This document shows positions 1 to 11,907 of a DNA stretch of 60,000 nt, piece after piece. Positions within the stretch are counted from its first letter, which is position 1, and each line of letters begins with the position of its first letter. The position numbers were made by a program, and so were the translations under genes. Under the pieces are notes generated by a model. It was not told where the DNA came from. It searched no databases and worked only from the letters and a program-made list of their open reading frames with translations. The DNA lies in assembly GCA_030704615.1 (NCBI GenBank), contig CM060731.1, positions 55,476,221-55,536,220 on the forward strand. The letters are read 5' to 3'. The stretch comes from Takakia lepidozioides. Its lineage: Eukaryota; Streptophyta; Takakiopsida; Takakiales; Takakiaceae.

Positions 1-502
1 CAAACCCTAAGTACTTAAACCTCACTATCAGCAAACTCAGGCCGCAGAGCCCTAAGAAACTCAGACCGCCACAGGAAAACCTAAATTATCCCGATGACAA
101 AACCCCGATGACAGGGAGAAGGGTTTACCACTGCCTTTACTTGTGTCTGTTGTTGAAGGAGCATCAACCTGCTTAAAGGTATAGTCTCCTGGGTCCAAGG
201 AATCGCTCCCAAGCAGCAGAACTCCCTCTTGATTAAACAAATCCCCATATTGATTTGCATTGTCATCGGGTGTCTAGAGGGCAAGTATGAAAATAAAGTA
301 ACCCCACCTTCAAAGGGAGATCGTTAACCGAGCGTCACTACCCTAACACTAGTCATAGCTAAGAAACAAACTAATCATGAAGAATTGTCCCTTTTCTTTC
401 CACTATTGTTCTATTGTTGTTCTATCTTGAATCTTTGGCATTCCGTCCTTAAGCTCCCGACGAGATGAATTCAAGGTCAGATGGTGGGGTCAGCTGCAAC
501 AT

Positions 503-1258
503 ATGCCCAACACCAGATATCCTAAGTTAATCGACTCTATATCTTGGAAACAGGACCGCCCTGTCAAACAGGCTAAGTCCTGGCAGAAGAGAGTAGAAGA
601 GACTCTCAAGGACCTGGACCTGGAGCCGCAAGTCTTGACCCTGCTGGATAAATCTGACTTAGAGGCTGTAGTGTCCAAAGCCATGTCTTTTGCCATGAGA
701 TTGTCTGATGAAAATGAAGTTAGGCAGAAAACTTCCCTGAACCTGTTTCCAGTCAGTGACATGGGGGAGGATATCTTGGATGACCTCAAGGGTCTACCCA
801 CTCTCGGCACTAGACTGAAATTTAAACTCAGGGCAGGAAACCTACCTTTGAACAGCAAACAGAAGCAGAGAGGAAAGAGAGAGTGCAATTGCCCGTTGTG
901 TGGGCAATCTGAAGACAGTATTCATTTTTTGATACACTGTCCAGGGTTCTCTCACCAAAGAGACGCTCTCTTCAAATCTATCAAGGGAATTGTGCCTGTA
1001 CCCCTGTTTACCAACTTTGAAAGTCTCGAGGCTGAGCCGAAAGCCCAGGCCCTCCTGAGGCCTAGTTTTTGGGCAAATCACACACAGCAGATTGATGCTT
1101 GTGTGAAGGGATTTCTAGAGGATATCTGGAAAACCCGGATTAATTCTATATATCAAGGTAAGTCTTACTACCAACGTCAGCCCCTGACAGAGGTACGTTC
1201 TATCCCTTTTGTTCCCGCTCAAACTGGGCGCGGGGTCAATGTCCACAAGGCTACGTAA
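503..1258 (+). pseudogene. LINE (non-LTR) reverse transcriptase, C-terminal tail
   Basis: This 251-residue frame carries the zinc-knuckle typical of the C-terminus of plant and algal LINE reverse transcriptases: CPLCGQSEDSIHFLIHC (C-x2-C-x7-H-x4-C). It is followed by a hydrophobic region ending in a conserved-looking EDIWKTRINSIYQ. The polymerase palm with its YxDD motif is absent, so only the tail of the element's ORF2 survives. The 3' half is duplicated at 1627-2045 and an inverted, frameshifted copy lies at 13650-14400. The LINE clade cannot be assigned from this tail. Confidence 0.75.
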
Positions 1259-1626
1259 GTCACCAACAACCACATTCTGTCATCGACCAATTAACGGCTC
1301 AAAACATGCGCACAATTTCGGCTAGAGCTTTCTATCCTCTGAAGATGGTACTCAAGAAATCGTAAAGGTTTGAACAACACTACTGATTCGCAGGTCACAT
1401 GCATCAAAGTACTGAAGAGAGAACAGAAACTCATTCTTCGCACATTGGTAGCAAACCCTACAAACTTACACTCACCAGACTCCCTCCTTGACGCACTATC
1501 TGACACCCTAAACCACAACCATGGTTTCCATAACCAACAATCCCACACAGAAAGTAGGCTGCGAAGACAGACACAACACCGTTCAACCAAGAAGCAAGAG
1601 ACGTCACAAAAATCAGATGAAGACCT

Positions 1627-2052
1627 TTGAACAGCAAACAGAAGCAGAGAGGAAAGGGAGAGTGCAATTGCCCGTTGTGTGGGCAATCTGAAGACAGTAT
1701 TCATTTTCTGATACACTGTCCAGGGTTCTCTCACCAAAGAGACGCTCTCTTCAAATCTATCAAGGGAATTGTGCCTGTACCCCTGTTTACCAACTTTGAA
1801 AGTCTCGAAGCTGAGCCGAAAGCCCAGGCCCTCCTGAGGCCTAGTTTTTGGGCAAATCAAACACAGCAGATTGATGCTTGTGTGAAGGGATTTCTAGAGG
1901 ATATCTGGAAAACCCGGATTAATTCTATATATCAAGGTAAGTCTTACTACCAACATCAGCCTCTGACAGAGGTAGGTTCTATCCCTTTTGTTCCCGCTCA
2001 AACTGGGCACGGGGTCAATGTCCACAAGGCTACGGCAAACAACGTCCTATGA
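1627..2052 (+). pseudogene. Duplicated LINE C-terminal zinc-knuckle fragment
   Basis: This is a near-identical second copy of 840-1258, again with the C-x2-C-x7-H-x4-C knuckle. It was joined to the module at 1258-1625, itself a copy of 4928-5305. The copy is absent from arm B. It has no start of its own and is a repeat fragment. Confidence 0.75.
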
Positions 2053-2440
2053 GTACAATCTATCTTGAATCTGAGCAGATTCCATCCTACGGAATAAATA
2101 AATTATTTGCAAACCCTGATGGGTGAACGCAGCCAAGAAACTTACACCACACCTAGTTGCCAGGAGTGCGCAACCCTGAGTGCACATCCAGAATTCGACA
2201 TCTAAATAACAAACAACCGTGTCTGCCAAGGACCCAACCCAGGAACAAGAATTGTTAACACTTTCTAGTCCACTTTTTACCCTCCACACTTTACACAGTC
2301 ACTTCAAGATCTCTCCTCTTGCCCATGGTGATACAAGGGAGGGAGGTAGAAGGTGCTGTAGATTCTTGGGAGAGCTTTGCCACTTCTGCTGCTGATAGAG
2401 TCATGGAAGGAAACTAATTATCTGTGGTAGAGCAGTAAAT

Positions 2441-2745
2441 TGGTGGACCCATGAGATCAAGCTCAAGATTGCTGAGAGGCAGGCGCTCTAAAAGGACTGC
2501 TGTAATATCAAAGATGAAAAAACGCTCTGGTCTAGATACTACCAACTGCGTAAAGAGGTCAATCAGCTTGGAAGGGATCAGAAGAGGCTTTACTGGGAGA
2601 AGTTGTACAGTGACATAAACTTAACCCACCATGGTCATATTGACAAAAGATTCTGGTTGGCCTTACAGCCAATCATCATAACACCAACAATTGCACAACC
2701 CTACATGTACCCTACCTGGATCTTGGCAAGAACCACAACAGTGAT
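2441..2745 (+). pseudogene. LINE ORF2 linker between endonuclease and reverse transcriptase (copy 1)
   Basis: Translation gives a WWTHEIKLKIAERQAL segment followed by RLYWEKLYSDINLTHHG and WLALQPIIIT. This is the tryptophan-rich linker usually found between the AP endonuclease and reverse transcriptase of LINE ORF2. A TAA stop replaces the Tyr codon seen in the second copy at 3783, so it is inactive. Confidence 0.65.
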
Positions 2746-3141
2746 AGACAATGTATATAGACTGGGAAAACATAACACACCAAAGAGAAAGAAGACAAGA
2801 ATGCAGAACGCTTTTAACCTGCCCTCATCTGCCGCAACCTGATCGACCTTAAGAAAATAAGTGTCCTTTTAAGTCTGGAAAACTTGGACATTCAATGAGC
2901 TAGCAAAACACATTTTAGCACAAAACCCTAACTGCTCCGGCTCACCTACACGGTCCTAAAGCATACCTGCATGAGTATGTGGGCGTGTAGAACAACAGGT
3001 CATAATCAAGCAAAGATTCTGAATTCAAGGTGCCAAGAATCTACATAACCTGGGCCCACGGTACGGTGTGGCTAACATGCAGTAATGAACTTTAGTGCTG
3101 CGGTGCACACTAGCGCAAGAGACCGATAGCGAACAAGTACA

Positions 3142-3177
<36 letters not shown>

Positions 3178-3782
3178 TAAAGAGAGCTTGAAATTGCTGG
3201 GAGGGAAGCGAATGGAAGCTGCGGGTGCGACAATCCAATCTTGAATCTGAGCAGATTCCATCCTACGGAATAAATAAATTATTTGCAAACTTTAAGCACC
3301 TGACCTTGTGTTCATTGACTGCTTAAACTACTCGAACTCAAGACAGAAAAGCAAAGAAAAGCAACAAAACCAGGAAGTAAAGCAAAACCCTGATACCTGC
3401 TGTAGGTGCTACAAAAGAAGTATCCCCACAACAGACGTATGTGACCAACCAAGAATACTCGAGGTGTGCTGAGGTGCTCAACCCTTACAGTAGCCATAGC
3501 TGAGAAAAAAACTAATCTGCAAACCCTCAGCACTTAGGAATGGTTTGACACAATATTCTGAAAGATCGTTGATTCACAAACTCAGAGCTAACAAAAACGA
3601 GTCCAGCCAAAGGCTCAATGACGAAACAGATAAACTGCAAAATCTTCAAGATCTCTCCTCTTGCCCATGGTGATACAAGGGAGGGAGGTAGAAGGTGCTG
3701 TAGATTCTTGGGAGAGCTTCGCCACTTCTGCTGCTAATAGAGTCATGGAAGGAAACTAATTATCTGTGGTAGAGCAGTAAAT

Positions 3783-4103
3783 TGGTGGACCCATGAGATC
3801 AAGCTCAAGATTGCTGAGAGGCAGGCGCTCTATAAGGACTGCTGTAATATCAAAGATGAAAAAATGCTCTGGTCTAGATACTACCAACTGCGTAAAGTGG
3901 TCAATCAGCTTGTAAGGGATCAGAAGAGGCTTTACTGGGAGAAGTTGTACAGTGACATAAACTTAACCCACCATGGTCGTAATGACAAAAGATTATGGTT
4001 GGCCTTACAGCCAATCATCATAAGACCAACAATTGCACAACCAATACATGTACCCTACCTGGATCTTGGCAAGAACCACAACAGTGATAGACAATGTATA
4101 TAG
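3783..4103 (+). pseudogene. LINE ORF2 linker fragment (copy 2)
   Basis: This 107-codon open stretch carries the same WWTHEIKLK..., RLYWEKLYSDINL and WLALQPIII motifs as the fragment at 2441, but without the internal stop. It ends just after the motif, so neither the endonuclease nor the polymerase domain is present. An inverted copy is at about 11587-11907. Confidence 0.65.
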
Positions 4104-5507
4104 ACTGGGAAAACGTAACACACCGAAGAGAAAAGAAGACAAGAACGCAGAACACTTTAAACCTGCCCTCATCTGCCGCAATCTGACCGACCTTAAGAAA
4201 CTAATAGTCCTTTAGGTCTGGAAACCTTCAAGTGCAAACCCAGTTACCTGCTGGGGGTGCTACAAAAGAATAAACCACAAGTATCAACCAACAAAACGAC
4301 TTGGAATAAAATTAGAAGAGGGTGTAAGGACAGCAATCACTGTACTATTGATAACATACCAGCAGCTTCAGAGGGTTCAAAGCAAAAAACATAACGAAAA
4401 AAAAAACAAACCATAAACGCTACCAAGAAGCTGCTTGTAATGCTAAAAATATGCAAATATCTCAAGATACTAGATTCAGTTTGAAATACCCTGTCCTAAC
4501 AAACAACCGTGTCTTTCAAAGGACCCCCCTCATATTTTACTTGTTAACATGGATCTATCGAATGAATAAACTGCATGTATCAACCGTACACAGGATCACA
4601 CACGGGATTGGGAGAAGCTGTTGAAACCCTGAGTGCACAACGCAGCCAAGAAACCAAAAAAATTGCAAACACTTGACTCCAAGCTACGCATTGAACAAAT
4701 CAGTAACTGCAGCAGGTTCAACAATCAACTGCCCAATTGTCTTGCAAGAATTCAAATGTGCCTGCCCATCATCAGAATTGCAGACATAAAAACAAACGGG
4801 CTCAGACTGCCCTAGGCAACCCATCGACATTCACCAGACTCTCTCCATGACGCACTATCTGACACCCTAGCTAATGGGTGAACACTGTCACAGAAGGTTC
4901 TGCAGCCAAGGCGGTTTTGATTAACTCACATAAGTCACCAACAACCACATTCTGTCATCGACCAATTAACAGCTCAAAACATGCGCACAATTTCGGCTAG
5001 AGCTTTCTATCTTCTGAAGATGGTACTCAAGAAATCGTAAAGGTTTGAACAACACTACTGATTCGCAGGTCACATGCATCAAAGTACTGAAGAGAGAACA
5101 GAAACTCATTCTTCACACATTGGTAGCAAACCCTACAAACTTACACTCACCAGACTCTCTCCTTGACGCACTATCTGACACCCTAAACCATCAACCATGG
5201 TTTCCATAACCAACAATCCCACAAAGAAAGTAGCCTGCGAAGACAGACACAACACCGTTCAACCAAGAAGCAAGAGACGTAACAAAAATCAGATGAAGAT
5301 TTGAAACCCTAACCCTGTACATACTCTTGGGATGCCATTGAGCCTGTCTAAAACTGTTGCGGTTATGGTTATGGATGCAAAAAATCCAAGAGAGCTCCAG
5401 AGACACAAAGGAAGACTCCCTCTCCCTCACAATAAAAATAGAAGTGGATGCAAGGACGGCAATCACTCACAAGTGAACTACCAAAATGACGGTTTAGAGT
5501 TAGGGTT

Positions 5508-5726
5508 TCAGGCCACACAACACTTTAAACCTGCCATCATCTGCCGCAATCTGACCGACCACTGCGCTTCAAGAGATTCAGAAGGGCTTGCCCTCTGACC
5601 TTGCACAAAAAGTGCCCACAAAGGTTCACGACCAGACATTTCCAAGAAGCAGTGCAATGCAGCAAGCTCAACAAAATGGCAACTCAAAACCATAGAACAT
5701 GATCCGGCAACTTTTTCTTCAGCCAT
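5508..5726 (-). CDS. 72-codon ORF of unknown nature, repeated in both arms
   Basis: The frame begins MAEEKVAGSC and ends GLKCCVA. It recurs unchanged in arm B (9966-10184, plus strand). It has no recognised domain. Its end overlaps sequence shared with the LINE-linker modules, so it may be a chance frame in a recent repeat rather than a gene. Confidence 0.2.
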   Translation of the reverse strand: MAEEKVAGSCSMVLSCHFVELAALHCFLEMSGREPLWALFVQGQRASPSESLEAQWSVRLRQMMAGLKCCVA

Positions 5727-6382
5727 TCTCTGAGGGTAGGAGGCGCTGCCCGCAGCAATCTATCAACCAACAAAATGACTAGGAATATAAATTGGACGCT
5801 GCCATACGCTGGCTCTTATCAGACTGCTCGACAGCTCTATGAGCAGGCTGATTAGCATCGTTCTAGAAAATACATTCTAGAGAATTACCCTGGGTGATGC
5901 CTACCTGCAGGATATTTCAGGGAAAGGAAACAAAGAGAACTCATTCATTCATCAGGAGTAACTACAGATAACCAGATAAGGAAAAACTTAAGTAATCTAC
6001 TCGATGCAACAAATAAAGACAACCCTAGGCACTCATGAGAAATGAGGGGTTTGAACGATACTACTCATATTTGCAGCCACGCATCAAACAAACCCTAGCT
6101 ATGAAAAGAATCAAGAAAAGATCACAGCATCAGCAACCTAGGTGCCAAGAATCTACACAACCTCTGAATTACACCAAACGGGACATTGGGGATTTAGGGG
6201 ACCCTGCGGGAGTAAACATAACCTACGGGACAAACAGCTCCAGTAAGTACAAGAAGACATACCCTACAACCCTTGCTACGAAAGCCTTGCAAAAATTTAT
6301 GGAGTGAAGGCAAGTGGAGCTTCTGCCTGCCTTCACAAAGTTTGCAAAGCTTTCAATAACCTTGAAACGATCTGGTGACAAC

Positions 6383-6640
6383 AAACCCTAAGTACTTAAA
6401 CCTCACTATTAGCAAACTCAGGCCGCAGAGCCCTAAGAAACTCAGACCGCCACAGGAAAACCTAAATTATCCCGATGACAAAACCCCGATGACAGGGAGA
6501 AGGGTTTACCACTGCCTTTACTTGTGTCTGTTGTTGAAGGAGCATCAACCTGCTTAAAGGTATAGTCTCCTGGGTCCAAGGAATCACTCCCAAGCAGCAG
6601 AACTCCCTCTTGATCAAACAGATCCCCATTACGCCGTAGA
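6383..6640 (+). repeat. Direct copy of the module at 1-245
   Basis: It is nearly identical to 1-245, starting CAAACCCTAAGTACTTAAAC. Unlike the copy at position 1, this one continues into a longer reading frame on the minus strand (6540-6735), so this is probably the source copy and the arms carry amplified pieces of it. Confidence 0.85.
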
Positions 6641-6735
6641 GCATTCAAAACATCCACAGCTGTCTTAGGAGCGCGGAGCTTGGCAATCTCAGAGCCGCCT
6701 TCTTGAATGAAAATGAGATCCCGCCTTGTGCCCAT
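6540..6735 (-). pseudogene. Possible Crinkler-type header (ubiquitin-like) exon
   Basis: The minus-strand frame starts MGTRRDLIFIQEGGSEIAKL and runs through a GVLLLGSDSLDPGDYTF segment. Spacing and pattern (short beta strands, a helix, then an L-x-x-G-x-Y/F turn) resemble the ubiquitin-like header of Crinkler-family proteins. This is a weak fold-level resemblance, not a clear match. The 3' part is the module that was copied into both arms of the inverted repeat. A possible donor lies near 6545, after which the intron would be arm A. No downstream exon was identified. Confidence 0.35.
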
Positions 6736-6859
6736 GAGTTGCTATCAGACTAGCACTGCAGCGGGAAGGAACTCCGCGAACGCAAGGTGTAAAGAAAGAA
6801 AGACGGGCACAGATCGAGCGCTCAGGAGGGGAGAAATTCGCGTGAGGACCTAGAGTGTT

Positions 6860-6905
6860 TTTTTCCGCTCATGCTCATGCCGCTCGTGAAATAGCAGCCC
6901 CCGGT
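6860..6905 (+). repeat. CATGAGC-type terminal motif like the 56.4-kb element end
   Basis: GCTCATGCTCATGCCGCTCG is followed by TGAAATAGCAGCCCCC. The same order, GCTCATG units then GAAATAGCAGCCCCC, is found at 56395-56436. It is interpreted as the terminus of a second copy of the large DNA transposon, whose body is not visible here. Confidence 0.5.
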
Positions 6906-7084
6906 GTATCCGCCATATCTGGAGCTGTATCTTGCAGGCTGACCAACCTTGATAGTATTTTATTAAGATACACGATGGGAGAAGACCTGAACAGACAGCC
7001 CGCAATGTTAACAGCTTTTTCCCCAAGTCATCTGCCACACAAGAAGTACTCTACCATAACTACCCCAGGGCCAGAGGGACCATG

Positions 7085-8300
7085 AGCTCCCAAGGCACAG
7101 TTGGTACTAACTCTAACTGAACGAAGGCAGTATCAAGATCCAAAAACTCAACGAAAACAACTAGGAGACCTTCCACTAGGAGACCTTCCTCCTTTCAAGA
7201 ACCAAATAAATTAGTTTCAAACACATCAACAAGGTCGAAGCACTTACGTGTAAGTAGAGGTTTAGCCTTATTGCAACTCCTGTCGCTCAATTCATCCGCC
7301 AATCCGCTCCTGTCTCAATCGAAACGCTCTGCACTAGTGTTCCTGCACCAGGTGCTGCACATTAATATTCTCTCATTCACATCAGATTAACAGAGTTGCA
7401 ATGTCCTCTCAATGTCTCCATCGTTCCAAAACTTCGCCACTCTTATATGGGTGCGCATGCAAGGATGGAGTTATCTTGATATGGTGCAAAAAATCCTTCA
7501 CAGCCAATGCAGATAATACTGCTCGTTCACTGCAAATGAAATTAGCTAGCTAATGAGAAGCAACGGTCTGTGAAAAGATAAATTAACCTACTCTAGCTTC
7601 ATTGTTCTCTGAATAAGGTAGTCAAGACTATGCGGATTATCTATCTCATAGAAAACGGAAGAGAGGAAGATTTTTCTCTGGTACCGGAGTCCGCAAAACT
7701 CCTTCAAATGTCGAAAGTCTCCTCTCCCTCTCTGCTACAGTCGCGATTGAGCGGGCTCACAAAATACATTGAGGTGAAGTAATTCGTTGTGCAGATCAAT
7801 GCTATCAATCGAAGTAATGGATGGACAAACCAGGCTCAGTTCCTGAAAGAAGCTAATATCAAGCCACAGCAAGAGCGGTATATCAGTACAGGCTAGCCGA
7901 GCTTTTGACAACATTTTCTGCTTGCCTGCGTCTGTGGGCCTCTCTGCTGTACGCGGGCTCGTCTTTGAGCGTTCTTGTTTCGGATTCAGCCTGCGTGTGC
8001 AAGCGTTTTGGCTTTTGTGTGCGTGCGGGTTCTCGGCGGGGTTGTTCGAGGTAATAAAGCTTCCGCCGCGGTTGATCATCAGCTGCGTGGATACTATTCT
8101 TTTTTGTGCGTCTGTTGTTTCTCTTGATCATGTGCCTGGACGGACGAAGTGGTTGGTGTGTCGAAATTAAACCATCACTCATTCGGTGATCTAGGGTTTG
8201 GTGGGCGGTGTACAGGTTGAACATGGATAGCGCTTTTTAAGTCGCTTGATTAGCCCGTCCTTTCTTCTGGAGCTTCTTTCTTCGCTTGCAACTCTTTGCC
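7085..8300. other. Loop sequence without a recognised gene
   Basis: Several short frames occur but none has recognisable coding character. The last 300 bases before 8303 are likely promoter/5' leader of the exon that starts there; TAGGGTTTG near 8193 resembles a plant telobox. Confidence 0.4.
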
Positions 8301-8302
8301 TG

Positions 8303-8537
8303 ATGGAGGACATGGAGGTGGTTGACGCCTACGGAGACCTCCGCCAACTCTTGCAGGCGAAATGTCTAGGTTCGAAGTTCAGTGATACCGACATCAAGAG
8401 ATTGGTGGATGCGGGATTTGAATCAGAAACTGATCTTAAAGCAGGCGATAGGGAATCCTTGATGAGCACTCTTCCTGGACGACCTGGTAAAGTGGCCGTT
8501 CTCCTCAAGACATTCGCCCAATCTGAAGCCACCACAG
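8303..8537 (+). pseudogene. First exon of a Crinkler-like nuclease/kinase gene: small helical domain
   Basis: ATG at 8303 opens a frame MEDMEVVDAYGDLRQLLQAK continuing to a GT donor at 8538 (phase 1). The segment LVDAGFESETDLKAG...PGKVAVLLKTF looks like a SAM/helix-hairpin-helix-type helical domain. The next exon with matching phase starts at 15556, which puts all of arm B inside the intron. The match rests on intron phase, strand and order, plus the known habit of such helical domains to precede nuclease/kinase modules; it is an inference. The ATG at 8246 lies upstream in the same frame but is less likely as a start. Confidence 0.45.
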
Positions 8538-8569
8538 GTGCGTTTGGTCTAATTCGGAGGTTATGACGT

Positions 8570-9279
8570 TTTAGGGTTTTCTTAGCATGAAGACTGTTTT
8601 TTCGTTCAATTTTTTTCTTCGAATACCGCTGCTGATGCTGGGATCTTTTCTTGATACTTTTGATAGCTAGGGTTTGTTTATTTCACGCTACAAGTATCAG
8701 TAATTCTTAACATTCAAAAGTCCACAAACGATCACTATCACTTCTATTAGCAACCCCCTTGTGAGAAGGAAGCGACAAGAGAAGGGCAGAGATAACTAAG
8801 AAAGAGGAGGTCTCTAAGAAAAAGGAGAACATTGATGGGATTGTAGGAGGAAACTCGCTCTGACATGTGCCAGTAGAGCAGGATTAGACTGGATATTTCA
8901 AGCAGAGTGAATCACATGGTCTTAATTTGGGCCTCCAATTCTTTTGGAGCAATCAGAGATTGATCAACAAGTAGCATATTGGTGTGAGGTAGATATAGAG
9001 TCATTTCAATCGCATAATGTCCTTCTTTAATTTTTTAACCATCTCATAAAACTCAGCACACAACATCACTTCAAACAGGGTTTAAGTCTCAGATCTTGTG
9101 AGAAGAAAAGATGTCCTAACCTGGTCAGGTTTAGGGTTTAGAGTTTGTCGTCACCGGGTCATTTGCTCCTTTTGAAGAGGAAATGATAATATTAGGTATG
9201 ACTTCAGAATCCTTGGTTGATTATGATCTCAAATGCCAATGAGCAGCTTGTCTTCTAACGCATTCCTTCGTCAGGTGCA
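8570..9279. other. Loop/intron sequence with telomere-like tandem
   Basis: No gene is seen. GGTTTAGGGTTTAGAGTTTG near 9127 is a short degenerate tandem of the plant telomere unit. Confidence 0.45.
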
Positions 9280-9680
9280 GAACCTTCTGTGACAGTGTTC
9301 ACCCATTAGCTAGGGTGTCAGATAGTGTGTCATGGAGAGAGTCTGGTGAATGTCGATGGGTTGCCTAGGGCAGACTGAGCCCGTTTGTTTTTATGTCTGC
9401 AATTCTGATGATGGGCAGGCACATTTGAATTCTTGATGGGCAGTTGATTGTTGAACCCGCTGCAGTTGCTGATTTGTTCAATGCATAGCTTGGAGTCAAG
9501 TGTTTGCAATTTTTTTGGTTTCTTGGCTGCGTTGTGCACTCAGGGTTTCAACAGCTTCTCCCAATCCCGTGTGTGATCCTGTGTACGGTTGATACACGCA
9601 GTTTATTCATTCGATAGATCCATGTTAACAAGTAATATATGAGGAGGGTCCTTTGAAAGACACGGTTGTTTGTTATTTAT
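9280..9680 (+). repeat. Extra direct copy of 10790-11190 at the inner edge of arm B
   Basis: The stretch from the AACCTTCTGTGACAG motif to the ACACGGTTGTTTGTTA motif matches 10790-11190, with small differences such as a missing 12-nt CTTGCAAGACAA segment. It has no second equivalent in arm A, so it is a local duplication at the loop boundary. Confidence 0.8.
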
Positions 9681-11586
9681 ATGGCTCTACAGCAGATTAC
9701 TTAAGTTTTTCCTTATCTGGTTATCTGTAGTTACTCCTGATGAATGAATGAGTTCTCTTTGTTTCCTTTCCCTGCAATATCCTGCAGGTAGGCATCACCC
9801 AGGGTAATTCTCTAGAATGTATTTTCTAGAACGATGCTAATCAGGCTGCTCATAGAGCTGTCGAGCAGTCTGATAAGAGCCAGCGTATGGCAGCGTCCAA
9901 TTTATATTCCTAGTCATTTTGTTGGTTGATAGATTGCTGCGGGCAGCGCCTCCTACCCTCAGAGAATGGCTGAAGAAAAAGTTGCCGGATCATGTTCTAT
10001 GGTTTTGAGTTGCCATTTTGTTGAGCTTGCTGCATTGCACTGCTTCTTGGAAATGTCTGGCCGTGAACCTTTGTGGGCACTTTTCGTGCAAGGTCAGAGG
10101 GCAAGCCCTTCTGAATCTCTTGAAGCGCAGTGGTCGGTCAGATTGCGGCAGATGATGGCAGGTTTAAAGTGTTGTGTGGCCTGAAACCCTAACTCTAAAC
10201 CGTCATTTTGGTAGTTCACTTGTGAGTGATTGCCGTCCTCGCATCCACTTCTATTTTTATTGTGAGGGAGAGGGAGTCTTCCTTTGTGTCTCTGGAGCTC
10301 TCTTGGATTTTTTGCATCCATAACCATAACCGCAACAGTTTTGGACGGGCTCAATGGCATCCCAAGAGTATGTACAGGGTTAGGGTTTCAAATCTTCATC
10401 TGATTTTTGTTACGTCTCTTGCTTCTTGGTTGAACGGTGTTGTGTCTGTCTTCGCAGGCTACTTTCTTTGTGGGATTGTTGGTTATGGAAACCATGGTTG
10501 ATGGTTTAGGGTGTCAGATAGTGCGTCAAGGAGGGAGTCTGGTGAGTGTAAGTTTGTAGGGTTTGCTACCAATGTGTGAAGAATGAGTTTCTGTTCTCTC
10601 TTCAGTACTTTGATGCATGTGACCTGCGAATCAGTAGTGTTGTTCAAACCAACGATTTCTTGAGTACCATCTTCAGAAGATAGAAAGCTCTAGCCGAAAT
10701 TGTGCGCATGTTTTGAGCTGTTAATTGGTCGATGACAGAATGTGGTTGTTGGTGACTTATGTGAGTTAACCAAAACCGCCTTGGCTGCAGAACCTTCTGT
10801 GACAGAGTTCACCCATTAGCTAGGGTGTCAGATAGTGCGTCATGGAGAGAGTCTGGTGAATGTCGATGGGTTGCCTAGGGCAGTCTGAGCCCGTTTGTTT
10901 TTATGTCTGCAATTCTGATGATGGGCAGGCACATTTGAATTCTTGCAAGACAATTGGGCAGTTGATTGTTGAACCTGCTGCAGTTACTGATTTGTTCAAT
11001 GCGTAGCTTGGAGTCAAGTGTTTGCAATTTTTTTGGTTTCTTGGCTGCGTTGTGCACTCAGGGTTTCAACAGCTTCTCCCAATCCCGTGTGTGATCCTGT
11101 GTACGGTTGATACATGCAGTTTATTCATTCGATAGATCCATGTTAACAAGTAAAATATGAGGGGGGTCCTTTGAAAGACACGGTTGTTTGTTAGGACAGG
11201 GTATTTCAAACTGAATCTAGTATCTTGAGATATTTGCATATTTTTAGCATTACAAGCAGCTTCTTGGTAGCGTTTATGGTTTGTTTTTTTTTTCGTTATG
11301 TTTTTTGCTTTGAACCCTCTGAAGCTGCTGGTATGTTATCAATAGTACAGTGATTGCTGTCCTTACACCCTCTTCTAATTTTATTCCAAGTCGTTTTGTT
11401 GGTTGATACTTGTGGTTTATTCTTTTGTAGCACCCCCAGCAGGTAACTGGGTTTGCACTTGAAGGTTTCCAGACCTAAAGGACTATTAGTTTCTTAAGGT
11501 CGGTCAGATTGCGGCAGATGAGGGCAGGTTTAAAGTGTTCTGCGTTCTTGTCTTCTTTTCTCTTCGGTGTGTTACGTTTTCCCAGT

Positions 11587-11907
11587 CTATATACATTGTC
11601 TATCACTGTTGTGGTTCTTGCCAAGATCCAGGTAGGGTACATGTATTGGTTGTGCAATTGTTGGTCTTATGATGATTGGCTGTAAGGCCAACCATAATCT
11701 TTTGTCATTACGACCATGGTGGGTTAAGTTTATGTCACTGTACAACTTCTCCCAGTAAAGCCTCTTCTGATCCCTTACAAGCTGATTGACCACTTTACGC
11801 AGTTGGTAGTATCTAGACCAGAGCATTTTTTCATCTTTGATATTACAGCAGTCCTTATAGAGCGCCTGCCTCTCAGCAATCTTGAGCTTGATCTCATGGG
11901 TCCACCA
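11587..11907 (-). pseudogene. LINE ORF2 linker fragment in arm B
   Basis: This is the reverse-strand counterpart of 3783-4103, with the same LVRDQKRLYWEKLYSD peptide and the same end. It is a repeat fragment without flanking LINE domains. Confidence 0.65.

Larger units (their letters stand above)
1..5995 (+). repeat. Arm A of a giant inverted repeat (LINE/telomere-like mosaic)
   Basis: The reverse complement of this stretch recurs at about 9690-14892 with only scattered differences by eye. Arm A has about 800 bp (roughly 1258-2050) that arm B lacks: a copy of the 4928-5305 module plus a second copy of the LINE tail. Inside are LINE fragments, modules present twice, and many junctions carrying AAACCCTAA-like motifs (e.g. 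near 3, 2925, 5306, 5180). The window starts exactly where a module also found at 6383 begins, so the arm probably extends beyond the left edge. No intact host gene is recognised here. Confidence 0.9.

Noticed and set aside
1-6640. True telomere array
   Set aside because: The AAACCCTAA-like motifs are single or double and interspersed, never a long tandem run.
7735-8224. Minus-strand ORFs in the loop upstream of the 8303 exon
   Set aside because: They overlap one another, have no domain and lie in the likely leader of the plus-strand exon.
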